This document shows positions 1 to 6,982 of a DNA stretch of 29,127 nucleotides, piece after piece. The position numbers were made by a program, and so were the translations under genes. The notes beneath the pieces are model-generated. The model had not been told where the DNA came from. It was given only the letters and a program-made list of their open reading frames with translations, and made no database searches. Source of the DNA: Desulfurococcales archaeon (GTDB lineage Archaea; Thermoproteota; Thermoprotei_A; Sulfolobales; Ignisphaeraceae). The stretch covers positions 1-29,127 of the forward strand of contig JALWBS010000063.1 in the NCBI GenBank assembly GCA_027037025.1. Direction: 5' to 3'. The number at the start of each line of letters is the position of its first letter. Position 1 is the first letter of the stretch.

Positions 1-2
1 GT

Positions 3-56
3 CCTGCGCCGAGCGAGCTTATAGATAAGGTGACGGGGAGGTTGAAGCTACTTTGA
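3..56 (+). CDS. pth2: Peptidyl-tRNA hydrolase Pth2, 3' end only
   Basis: The first 17 codons visible in this frame read [17 protein letters not shown] and then stop with TGA at 54-56. The ending DKVTG-x-LKLL matches the usual C-terminus of archaeal Pth2, which recycles peptidyl-tRNA released from stalled ribosomes. The stop overlaps the TTG start of truD as TTGA, so the two genes are probably co-transcribed, and pth2-truD adjacency is familiar in archaea. Only the tail is present, so the identification rests on this short motif and the neighbour. Confidence 0.72.
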   Translation, partial: PAPSELIDKVTGRLKLL

Positions 57-1216
57 GGGCTATCGATAGCTTCGTTTCTAGCTACGTGATCGATCATGTT
101 CTGGGAATACATTTCCTAACATATCCCAGAGGTACGTGCGTAGACTTCGATATACCGCATTTCGAAGACTTTGTAGTTCGCGAAGTAGTCGATATTCCTT
201 CAGTGGTTAACCAGCGCGAGAAGCGGAAAGAGAACATGCACTGCCTTTACCTCGTTAAGAAGGTGGGACTACCAACAATGGACGTAGCTGAGAAGCTGAA
301 GAAGATCCTTAGATGTAGTGAGCTCAGATACCTAGGTCTAAAGGAAGCACGTGCCATCGCTTACCAATACATGGTCTGCGAGATGTGTTCCGAGTGCAGA
401 GAAAGAGTGGAGGACGTCTTGTGGAGCGCTTCTCTCGTTCTATGCTCTACCGAGAGGATCTACATTAAGCACGTGGGGAACGAATTCGAGCTTAGGTTAA
501 GGTGCGGGGATCCTCATTCCGCAAAACTCATCGAGGAAAGACTTAGGGGGATCCGCGGAATCCTAAACTACTTCGGGTACCAAAGGTTCGGGTCTAGTAG
601 ACCAATAACCCACTTAGTTGGGGCAGCGATACTACGCAACGACCTGGAGTCCGTAACCTCGCTTCTGTGTACCAGAAGCACCGCATGGAGTAAGCCCCCT
701 GCCTTCGGCTACGAATCGAGGGTATGCGGATACCTTCTTAAGCGTGGATGCTCGATCAAAGTGCTCAAACACTTACTCGGATCAAAAATGATCAGGCTAT
801 TCGTAGAAGCGTACCAATCGTATCTATTCAACAAAGCCCTATCACTTACGTGGATGGAGACGCTTAAAGACGCCGGTTTCGACCCCTACTCGGCTCTCAA
901 CACCATTAAATCTCTTCAATGCGTATGCCTTGGCCACGACGTGGAGCTCGAAGGGTTGGGCGAACCTTTAAGAAGTTGCTACGAAAAGGTGCTCGACATG
1001 GAGGGGTTGGACTTCCGCGAAGCTAGAAAGCTCTTTGCACGCTGGAGGGTGAGAAGCTGCATACGAAGCTGCGTGATCGAACCTTTGATTGAGGAGCTCG
1101 TCGTCAACAACAAAAACGTTTTTCTCAGAGTGCTTCTTCCCCGCGGTGGATACGTAACCATTCTGCTACGCGAGCTAATCCCCTGTAGAATAGAGAAGGT
1201 CTTGTCAAGGCACTAA
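53..1216 (+). CDS. truD: tRNA pseudouridine(13) synthase TruD
   Basis: This 387-residue protein fits TruD, which isomerises uridine 13 (in some archaea also other positions) of tRNA to pseudouridine. Diagnostic segments are the N-terminal FEDFVVREV stretch, [14 protein letters not shown] where TruD proteins carry the G-x-KD-like catalytic region, and [13 protein letters not shown], the TruD signature NxFGxQRFG. The C-terminal half carries the inserted TRUD domain with [16 protein letters not shown] at 53 is the only start available after the in-frame TAA at 26-28, and GGGGAG lies about 12 nt upstream. The start overlaps the pth2 stop, suggesting translational coupling. The 3' end overlaps convergent aspS by 12 bp. 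The catalytic Asp of the usual KDxxA motif appears as Glu in KEARA here, which deserves a check. Confidence 0.9.
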   Translation: MRAIDSFVSSYVIDHVLGIHFLTYPRGTCVDFDIPHFEDFVVREVVDIPSVVNQREKRKENMHCLYLVKKVGLPTMDVAEKLKKILRCSELRYLGLKEARAIAYQYMVCEMCSECRERVEDVLWSASLVLCSTERIYIKHVGNEFELRLRCGDPHSAKLIEERLRGIRGILNYFGYQRFGSSRPITHLVGAAILRNDLESVTSLLCTRSTAWSKPPAFGYESRVCGYLLKRGCSIKVLKHLLGSKMIRLFVEAYQSYLFNKALSLTWMETLKDAGFDPYSALNTIKSLQCVCLGHDVELEGLGEPLRSCYEKVLDMEGLDFREARKLFARWRVRSCIRSCVIEPLIEELVVNNKNVFLRVLLPRGGYVTILLRELIPCRIEKVLSRH

Positions 1217-2509
1217 CCTCTTCTTATCTCTTGGGAACAACGTAACTTCTTTAACATTGTTTTTACCGGTGAGCATTAGAAGGAATCTAGATAAACCTAA
1301 TCCCCAACCAGCGTGGGGAGGCATGCCATAGTCGAACCACTTGATGAAGAACTCGAAGCTCTGCGGATTTAATCCACGCTTCTTCATCTCCTCCAACAAC
1401 TGCTCCTTTCTATGTATTCTAGTGCTCCCAGACGCTATCTCTAGATGTCTCCAAACAAGATCGAAGCTCTCGCTGAGCTCAGGTTCATCGTCTTTAGGTT
1501 TGGTGTAGAAGGGTCTTGACATGCTGGGGAAGTCCTTTATGAATACGAGCTCGTAACCTAGCCTCTGGTGAAGCACTCTGAGCTCGGGTGTTCCGATATC
1601 GTCGCCGAACTTGATATCGAGCCCAGCTCTCTTAAGCTCGTCTATAGCTTCCAGGTAGGTTATCCTAGGTATCTCGTCGACTTCAGGTGGTCTCCACTTG
1701 AGGATCTCTAGATCTTCAGCATTTCTCCTCATCACCTCTTTAACAACCTCCTTAACAAGCCCTTCTAAGACATTCATCACATCGTTGTAGTCCATGAAGG
1801 CCGCTTCTATGTCTACGCTTATGAACTCCGCTAAGTGGTAAGGGGTATCGCTCTCTTCAGCTCTCCACGCAGGGCCTATCTCGAAGACCCGCTCGAAAGC
1901 TCCCGCTAGGAGCTCTTTGTACAGCTGGGGACTCTGAGCGAGAAACGCTTGTTTGCCGAAGTATATAACCGGAAACAGGTTCGCCCCTCCCTCCGTTGCG
2001 GTGGCTATGATCTTCGGCGTGAAGACTTCGACAAAGCCTAAGCCCCTCAGATAGGTGCGTATGACGTCGAGCACCGTATCGCATATTCTTGCAATGGCGA
2101 GCGACTCCATCCTTCTCAGATCCAATGGTCTATTCCTAAGCCTTGTATCCAGGTCTGCCCGTACCTTGCCGCTTACATCCAGTGGAAGAGGCTTCTTAGC
2201 TAAGCTCAGAACTTCTACGGTTTTAGGAATGAGTTCAACTCCTCGAGGAGCTCTGGGATCAGCCCGGATCTCGGCTACGACGGACACTACACTCTCCAGA
2301 GTGAGGTTCTCGACCACTCTCCAAACCTCTTCAGAGACGCTATCCTTCGATACAGTCATCTGAATGATCCCGGTTGCGTCGCGAAGCAGAACGAACTTCT
2401 TACCCCCTAAATCCCTTATGCGATGAACCCAGCCAGCAAACTTAACAACTCGACCAGAGAGCTCCGGCGTTATCTCCTTCGCCCTTAAATCCTTGTACTT
2501 GGTGCTCAT
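1205..2509 (-). CDS. aspS: Aspartyl-tRNA synthetase, predicted non-discriminating (AspRS/AspRS-Asn)
   Basis: A class IIb synthetase that charges tRNA with aspartate. The N-terminal OB-fold anticodon-binding domain (about residues 18-105) contains [12 protein letters not shown]. The catalytic domain has the motif 2 region [14 protein letters not shown] and motif 3 [15 protein letters not shown]. At the two positions that separate archaeal enzyme types, this protein has His29 (Trp in the discriminating Thermococcus enzyme) and Pro88 (Lys there). His plus Pro marks non-discriminating enzymes that also make Asp-tRNA(Asn) for GatCAB. The ATG at 2509 was chosen because it gives the family's usual N-terminal length; a GTG at 2524 is an alternative. 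The gene converges on truD with a 12-bp overlap. Confidence 0.93.
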   Translation of the reverse strand: MSTKYKDLRAKEITPELSGRVVKFAGWVHRIRDLGGKKFVLLRDATGIIQMTVSKDSVSEEVWRVVENLTLESVVSVVAEIRADPRAPRGVELIPKTVEVLSLAKKPLPLDVSGKVRADLDTRLRNRPLDLRRMESLAIARICDTVLDVIRTYLRGLGFVEVFTPKIIATATEGGANLFPVIYFGKQAFLAQSPQLYKELLAGAFERVFEIGPAWRAEESDTPYHLAEFISVDIEAAFMDYNDVMNVLEGLVKEVVKEVMRRNAEDLEILKWRPPEVDEIPRITYLEAIDELKRAGLDIKFGDDIGTPELRVLHQRLGYELVFIKDFPSMSRPFYTKPKDDEPELSESFDLVWRHLEIASGSTRIHRKEQLLEEMKKRGLNPQSFEFFIKWFDYGMPPHAGWGLGLSRFLLMLTGKNNVKEVTLFPRDKKRLVP

Positions 2510-2556
2510 CACCACTTCAACCACCGTGGATTCGTTAAAAATGATTAACTCGCGAT

Positions 2557-2565
2557 TATTAATAC
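2557..2565 (-). promoter_or_regulatory. TATA box of aspS
   Basis: The minus strand reads TATTAATAA about 25 nt ahead of the expected transcription start near 2534, which leaves a short leader before the aspS start. This is the only AT-rich box in the 57-72 bp gap to the upstream gene's stop. Confidence 0.5.
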
Positions 2566-2581
2566 CTTATGTAGCTAGCTT

Positions 2582-3094
2582 TTAGAGAACCTTCACCCTT
2601 ATGCTCTTACCAAAAACCTCGCTAAGTAGCTTCTCAATGTTTTCGAGGCTTGTCGGCAACGACCTTATGTCGTACCTAGAGATTCTGACGATGTGCTGCA
2701 CCGAGCCGTCTGGCAACCACAGCAGATCAACGCCGTGTACCCGGGCTGGAGCTATTATCTGCGCTATCATCATCTTCATGTCCCCAACCCTGCGAACAAC
2801 CCGGATCTTCATGTTAAGCTTGTCGCTAAGAACCTTAGATAGTCTCATCAAATTGTGCTGTGTAACGTTATCGGGGGTCTCCAGCAAGATCACGCAGAAG
2901 TTGTTAACATGATAGCTCTTAACGTAGGTACTCTCCTTCAAGAACTTGAACTCCGGGTTCTTCTCTTCTAGCTCTATCAACGCCTTAAGGAGATCGACCT
3001 CGAAGTCCTTCACCACCCCTTCGTCAATGAGCCTTCTGCACCTCGGACACAGCACCCCGCTTTTAAGGCATATATAGTCCAACGGCATTCTCAT
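2582..3094 (-). CDS. Zinc/KH-type RNA-binding protein, NusA-like (archaeal)
   Basis: A 170-residue protein with an N-terminal cysteine cluster (Cys9, Cys16, Cys19 in ICLKSGVLCPRC) followed by an alpha-helical segment and a KH-like region at about residues 60-140, which includes IIAPARVHGVDLLWLPDG. This layout resembles a small archaeal family annotated as NusA-like or KH-domain transcription/RNA-binding proteins. Its molecular role is not established, and the family assignment is from recalled resemblance. The start ATG at 3094 is preceded by GGAGGT about 10 nt upstream. A TATA box at 3158-3166 with an overlapping inverted repeat suggests its own promoter. No partner gene is clearly co-transcribed, since aspS has its own TATA box. 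Confidence 0.6.
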   Translation of the reverse strand: MRMPLDYICLKSGVLCPRCRRLIDEGVVKDFEVDLLKALIELEEKNPEFKFLKESTYVKSYHVNNFCVILLETPDNVTQHNLMRLSKVLSDKLNMKIRVVRRVGDMKMMIAQIIAPARVHGVDLLWLPDGSVQHIVRISRYDIRSLPTSLENIEKLLSEVFGKSIRVKVL

Positions 3095-3139
3095 TTCTGC
3101 AACAACCTCCTACATCATTGTTTTACTCAGCACCTTAGA

Positions 3140-3159
3140 AGCCTATCAATGTCTAGGCT
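3140..3159. repeat. Inverted repeat between TATA box and start site, candidate operator
   Basis: AGCCTA and TAGGCT form a perfect 6-bp inverted repeat separated by 8 nt. It sits directly downstream of the minus-strand TATA box of the KH-protein gene, where a repressor would block initiation. It could instead form a small hairpin at the 5' end of the transcript. Confidence 0.35.
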
Positions 3160-3166
3160 ATTAAAG
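3158..3166 (-). promoter_or_regulatory. TATA box of the KH-protein gene
   Basis: The minus strand reads CTTTAATAG. Transcription is expected to begin near 3137, leaving a leader of about 43 nt that contains the AGGAGGT ribosome site. Confidence 0.45.
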
Positions 3167-3198
3167 GTATGATAAACCAAGTCGTCGAATCACAGCCA

Positions 3199-3206
3199 CT
3201 TATATC
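3199..3206 (+). promoter_or_regulatory. TATA box of rpl40e
   Basis: CTTATATC lies about 50 nt before the L40e ATG. Expected initiation near 3230 leaves a leader carrying the GGGGGT ribosome site at 3241-3246. Confidence 0.5.
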
Positions 3207-3253
3207 CTCCCAACTCTGAGAACTTCTTTCGGAATCCGTTGGGGGTAAAGACG

Positions 3254-3418
3254 ATGACCATACTCGACCCAGAGCTTCAAAAGATCGTAGAGAGTAGGGT
3301 GCTGAACAAGAAAGTGTGTAGGAGATGCGGTGCACTCAATCCACCATCTGCTACTAGGTGTCGGAGATGTAGAAGCTCTGATCTTAGACCTAAGAAGAAG
3401 GGAGGCGGAAAGAAGTAG
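3254..3418 (+). CDS. rpl40e: Large-subunit ribosomal protein L40e
   Basis: A 54-residue basic protein. It carries one zinc ribbon with Cys22 and Cys25 (CRRC) and Cys36 and Cys39 (CRRC), followed by a lysine/glycine-rich tail ending KKKGGGKK. The opening [12 protein letters not shown] and the spacing of the cysteines are characteristic of archaeal L40e, the counterpart of the eukaryotic ribosomal protein made as a ubiquitin fusion; no ubiquitin is present here. The ATG at 3254 is preceded by GGGGGT with a 7-nt spacer, and an in-frame TTG at 3239 is less likely. The gene is short enough to be missed by length filters. A nucleotidyltransferase follows on the same strand in a different frame. Confidence 0.93.
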   Translation: MTILDPELQKIVESRVLNKKVCRRCGALNPPSATRCRRCRSSDLRPKKKGGGKK

Positions 3419-3449
3419 CATACGTACATGCTGCGCTGGGTGCAAACGC

Positions 3450-4016
3450 GTGTTCACATTGAAAGAGCTCTCAAAAGCTATAAGCATGCTTAGGGAGGAA
3501 GGAATAGATGGTTACATAATAGGGGATACGGTCCTCGGCCTCACGATGAAGAAACGCGAATTCGAAGGCGACGTAGATCTATTCACAACATCCATCAGCC
3601 CCTTCGTCGAGGAAGATCTCGTGAGAACCATAGCAGATAAGCATGGGTGGACCGTTGGCTATACGGAACTAGGGACACCCTCGATAACTCTGAGAGTCAA
3701 TAGCAACGAGATACGTGTGGATCTCTACGAGAACATCATGGACTTCTACATACCCTTAGAAGCTCTTAGCATGTGCAGGAAGAGCATAGTGGTGGAGAGC
3801 ACAGAGATCCGATACGTGGCCGTGGAGTGCTGGGCCGTTTTCAAGGCTAAACGCGGAGCGATGACGGACATGAACGATTTAGCAACGCTTAAGCAGATGG
3901 TAGATGAAGGCGTGCTGAAACTCGATCGTTCACTCCTCAAGAGCGTTATTGAGCTGTACGAAGACGAATCCAGGTATATCGTTGATAGACTTCGCTCGTT
4001 GGGGTTTAAGATCTGA
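3450..4016 (+). CDS. Minimal nucleotidyltransferase-fold protein
   Basis: The protein shows the pol-beta-type nucleotidyltransferase pattern: G-D-T-V near the N-terminus, the metal-binding pair Asp-x-Asp in EGDVDLF, and a third acidic position in IRVDLYE. Such proteins transfer a nucleotide to a protein, RNA or small molecule; the substrate here cannot be told. The start is uncertain. The frame is open back to an ATG at 3330 inside rpl40e. GTG at 3450 has GGGTG 8-12 nt upstream and is preferred (188 residues), but it drops an upstream CCAGC cysteine cluster. ATG at 3486 would cut close to the fold. The gene follows rpl40e closely and is probably in the same transcript. Confidence 0.7.
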   Translation: MFTLKELSKAISMLREEGIDGYIIGDTVLGLTMKKREFEGDVDLFTTSISPFVEEDLVRTIADKHGWTVGYTELGTPSITLRVNSNEIRVDLYENIMDFYIPLEALSMCRKSIVVESTEIRYVAVECWAVFKAKRGAMTDMNDLATLKQMVDEGVLKLDRSLLKSVIELYEDESRYIVDRLRSLGFKI

Positions 4017-4018
4017 GA

Positions 4019-5914
4019 TTACCGTAGGACCCTTTCTACCAACTTAATTATCGGTTCTGCAAGCATAGATATGGGGCATACGAATACGCATCTAGCACAC
4101 GATCCACACCCACGAGTATCGATGATTCCTCGCTTAACCAATGATTTGCCGCATACAAGCTCACATAGATTGCAACCTAGGCACAGCGCAGAGACCGAGA
4201 AGAACCACGCTTTCAAAGCTCTTCGACACACCCTGAGCAACCTCTCTTTATTTACGAACTCTGTGTAAACCTCGACTCCCTCGCAGCTCATCACAACCTT
4301 AGCGTTTCTATCAACAAGCTCCACACGATCAGGTGTTACTTTAATCACCCGAAGACCCACGGCATACGCAGCTCCTAACAGTCTCTTCACGTCGGCTCGA
4401 TACCGCTTAGAGTACATAGTCACAATTAGCGAATCTGATCGTCTTTCAACGGTCACCACGGAGTGCTCTTTAATGAGGCTTTCCAGGTACTGCACACCGA
4501 GTATCCTTGGATCTCGACAGTACTTCAGAACCTCAGCTGGGTAACTAAGTCTCCATCTCCACAGCCCCAGATCGACCCAGATACGCGGTAATTCCCATCG
4601 ACGCCTCCATCTCTCGAGAACCTCCTCCCATCTCGACCAGCGATCTACGTAAATGCTCTTCACGAGGTCCAACTCCGCCAAACGTGAGGTTGGGCACATG
4701 AAGCACCCTACCCTATCAAATCCTCTTTGGTAAAGCGGATTGAGTGGAAGACCACGCATGAATATGTAGAGAACCACCTCCAAAGAGCTCCACTCATGTA
4801 TCGGCGAAACCACGAAGCCTCTAGAGAACGATCCGGAGCGCATTATTGGTTGAGCGAGCGCGCGCGATACAGATTCATATCTACGTTGACCCGTCACGCT
4901 AACGTTTGCATCCTTAGACTTGCACCACTTCGATATATGCGATAACTTGCATACGCGAGAACACCATCTGAAATCGCGTGCCGGCGGTCCAAGTACTTCA
5001 ACCGCTTGCCAAAACATCTTGGGATTCCCAATCCTTTCAACAGAGCCCAACAGCTGCTCCAGCCTGTGCACGGTATCGTAAGTCTCGGGAAGTTCGAGAC
5101 CTGTATCCACGAAAACGAAGTTTTTCACGCCGCATTGGCTAGCTATGTAAGCTACAACCGTGCTGTCCTTACCCCCACTAACAGTTACGAACGCCTTGCC
5201 CAGCCTAAGCGCTTTGACGACTCTGTTTATAGCTATCCTCTCTAACTTCTCTAGACGTTCAGCGTTCGCATCGATAGCCTTCTTGAAGTCGCATCCCTTA
5301 CCTAGTCTTGGACACGATCCTTTCAAATCCCATCTCTTTAGAACAGCCACACCTCCCTTAACGAGCTTTCCCAACCCTACATTACCTTTCGCGTCAACCA
5401 ACGCTACGTATCTAGAGCTCACGTCTCCGATAACCCTGTAATTAGCGATAATCTTTCCCGGAACAGCGTTGCCCTCAACGATTACGAAGCCAGCGCAACC
5501 CTCATCGACGATGATCTTCGCTCCGTAGTAAGCGGGTCTAAACAACCACCGTTTCTCCACGGGTTCGTACCAGACAATGCCTACACTGTATCCATCAACC
5601 ACAACTTCGTAGGCAGCGTCAAACGCTTGAACCCTGTTCAGGAGTATGAAGCTCGTTGAGGGCACAAGCTTCTCTACCGCCTTACGCCCTAAGCAACCTC
5701 TAACAGCCTCCCTAACTATGTCGACATCGAATTCGAAAGCTGGCCTAACGTCTCCTGGTGGTACCACACGGACTTTCCTAGTCTTCGCCCCACAGAGTCC
5801 ACACTTATCACTACCAACTACAGGGACGTTGCATTCATCACACCAACGCAGATCGCAAACTATTCTCCGGAAGATCCTCGTGGCTTCGAATCCCTTTGCA
5901 CCCCTCTTGACCAT
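4019..5914 (-). CDS. PAPS-reductase-like PP-loop protein fused to Zn ribbon and 2x[4Fe-4S] ferredoxin
   Basis: A 631-residue multidomain protein. In order, it has: a zinc ribbon (Cys25, Cys28, Cys38, Cys41); a region at about 60-195 that may be PUA-like; a phosphoadenosine-phosphosulfate-reductase-type PP-loop (SGGKDS near 246-251) followed by VDTGLELPET; cysteines 318, 322, 404 and 407 that could hold a metal or Fe-S centre as in APS reductases; and two C-terminal ferredoxin motifs (CLGCNLCELVC and CGSCARCVFVCP). The family is known in archaea but its substrate is not settled. It may act in sulfur transfer to RNA or a cofactor rather than sulfate assimilation, since no sulfate-activation genes are visible. 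ATG at 5914 has a strong GGAGGGT site 4 nt upstream. Confidence 0.75.
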   Translation of the reverse strand: MVKRGAKGFEATRIFRRIVCDLRWCDECNVPVVGSDKCGLCGAKTRKVRVVPPGDVRPAFEFDVDIVREAVRGCLGRKAVEKLVPSTSFILLNRVQAFDAAYEVVVDGYSVGIVWYEPVEKRWLFRPAYYGAKIIVDEGCAGFVIVEGNAVPGKIIANYRVIGDVSSRYVALVDAKGNVGLGKLVKGGVAVLKRWDLKGSCPRLGKGCDFKKAIDANAERLEKLERIAINRVVKALRLGKAFVTVSGGKDSTVVAYIASQCGVKNFVFVDTGLELPETYDTVHRLEQLLGSVERIGNPKMFWQAVEVLGPPARDFRWCSRVCKLSHISKWCKSKDANVSVTGQRRYESVSRALAQPIMRSGSFSRGFVVSPIHEWSSLEVVLYIFMRGLPLNPLYQRGFDRVGCFMCPTSRLAELDLVKSIYVDRWSRWEEVLERWRRRWELPRIWVDLGLWRWRLSYPAEVLKYCRDPRILGVQYLESLIKEHSVVTVERRSDSLIVTMYSKRYRADVKRLLGAAYAVGLRVIKVTPDRVELVDRNAKVVMSCEGVEVYTEFVNKERLLRVCRRALKAWFFSVSALCLGCNLCELVCGKSLVKRGIIDTRGCGSCARCVFVCPISMLAEPIIKLVERVLR

Positions 5915-5967
5915 GGTACCCTCCTAACTTCCGCAACGCTATTCCACATCGAGGTACATCAACGCAG

Positions 5968-5986
5968 TTCTTAAAGACTCTAAGAA
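5968..5986 (-). promoter_or_regulatory. Promoter region with inverted repeat upstream of the PAPS-reductase-like gene
   Basis: The minus strand contains CTTTAAGAA about 55-60 nt before the ATG. It lies inside an inverted repeat, TTCTTA and TAAGAA separated by 7 nt. A TATA box embedded in dyad symmetry suggests regulation, though AT-rich repeats this short can arise by chance. Confidence 0.35.
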
Positions 5987-6105
5987 GGATTGCGATGATC
6001 TCTATCTGAAACAGCTAAAGCAACGCTAGGTCTCGACCCCCGCGGAGCACAAACTCCTTAACACCCCCTGGTTACACAGAGGTTCTCTAGAGGGAGATCT
6101 ATTCA

Positions 6106-6849
6106 GTGAAAATCGAGAAGCTTCGAGACGATTTCGAAACCCGATCATCTTCGTGGTCTTGGCGTTGCGATGGATCGTCTAGGATAGAGGTTGAGAATAG
6201 CGTACTACGCTTATGCATGGACCCTACCGAAGCTCTTTACTATAGCAACGCCGAGATCAGCGATGGCGGATTCGACTCTCTTAAGTGGAGTAGCGGCGAT
6301 CTGATCATTAAGGCGAGGTTCTGCGGCGAGGGCTTTCCCCACTTTGGGAGTGCTGGGTTTGGGTTCTGGAATTACACCATGCGCATAGATCTCTGCTACC
6401 CCATATGGTTCATATACTTGAGAAGCGTAAGTCCCCGCTATCCGCTACAGGGGTTCTTCATACAGGTTGGAAACGCATTTCTACCAATCACGCTGTATAG
6501 ATCGGTAAGCGCTTACAAACTCATTTCGTCACTTCTCCCCTTCGCATCACCCATAAGGATTCTGAGCAGCAAACCCGTACTTCCAGACATAGATCTGAGG
6601 AAATGGCATGAATACGGCATTTCGTGGAAAAAGGGTAAAGTAGTCTTCTTAGTGGATAACGATGTGATAGCCGAGATCCCAGTTACTTACAACGGTAAAG
6701 CCAGAATCGATGTTTGGATAGACAACGCTGTTTTTCAGCCTATCAGAAACGATCCTGCAAGAGTGTATAGGCATGTGACGCACGAAAATAGGGCTGAAGC
6801 ATGTTTGGAGATTGATTGGATTGAATGTAACGGCACTACCCAGCCCTAG
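6106..6849 (+). CDS. Orphan concanavalin-like beta-sandwich protein (GH16-like fold)
   Basis: A 247-residue protein of unknown function. The segment RKWHEYGISWKKGKVVFLVD near residue 170 and the alternating aromatic/hydrophobic pattern recall the jelly-roll fold of family-16 glycosidases and LamG-type lectins. The acidic ExDxxE catalytic signature of active GH16 enzymes is not visible, so a binding role is more likely than hydrolysis. There is no signal peptide or clear membrane anchor. GTG at 6106 is preceded by GAGGGAGA about 13 nt upstream. It is flanked by genes on the opposite strand and appears to be a single-gene unit. The fold call is inference from pattern only. Confidence 0.55.
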   Translation: MKIEKLRDDFETRSSSWSWRCDGSSRIEVENSVLRLCMDPTEALYYSNAEISDGGFDSLKWSSGDLIIKARFCGEGFPHFGSAGFGFWNYTMRIDLCYPIWFIYLRSVSPRYPLQGFFIQVGNAFLPITLYRSVSAYKLISSLLPFASPIRILSSKPVLPDIDLRKWHEYGISWKKGKVVFLVDNDVIAEIPVTYNGKARIDVWIDNAVFQPIRNDPARVYRHVTHENRAEACLEIDWIECNGTTQP

Positions 6850-6861
6850 AATACGTTGTTC

Positions 6862-6878
6862 CGAGGTTTGCTACCTCG
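6862..6878. repeat. Short hairpin after the orphan beta-sandwich gene
   Basis: CGAGGT and ACCTCG pair around a 5-nt loop, 13 nt past the stop codon and before a weakly T-rich stretch. It could contribute to 3'-end formation, but archaeal termination depends mainly on T-tracts, so the role is uncertain. CGAGGT recurs at 6901-6906. The rest of the 133-bp gap to the ATPase stop shows nothing else clear. Confidence 0.3.
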
Positions 6879-6982
6879 TTAACACGTTCATTGTTCTAAA
6901 CGAGGTTCTACCATGTTGAAGGTATTGCCGAAGAAACCAAAGGAAATTTTGTCTTCGTGAGGAGCTACCATCCCATCGGTGA

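Noticed and set aside
5996..6030. Possible C/D box RNA (GCGATGA followed by CTGA) upstream of the orphan beta-sandwich gene
   Set aside because: The guide would be only about 7 nt and there is no C' or terminal D box at a suitable distance.
6929..6957. Inverted repeat CGAAGA/TCTTCG as a terminator
   Set aside because: The 17-nt loop and short arms make a weak stem, and no T-tract follows.
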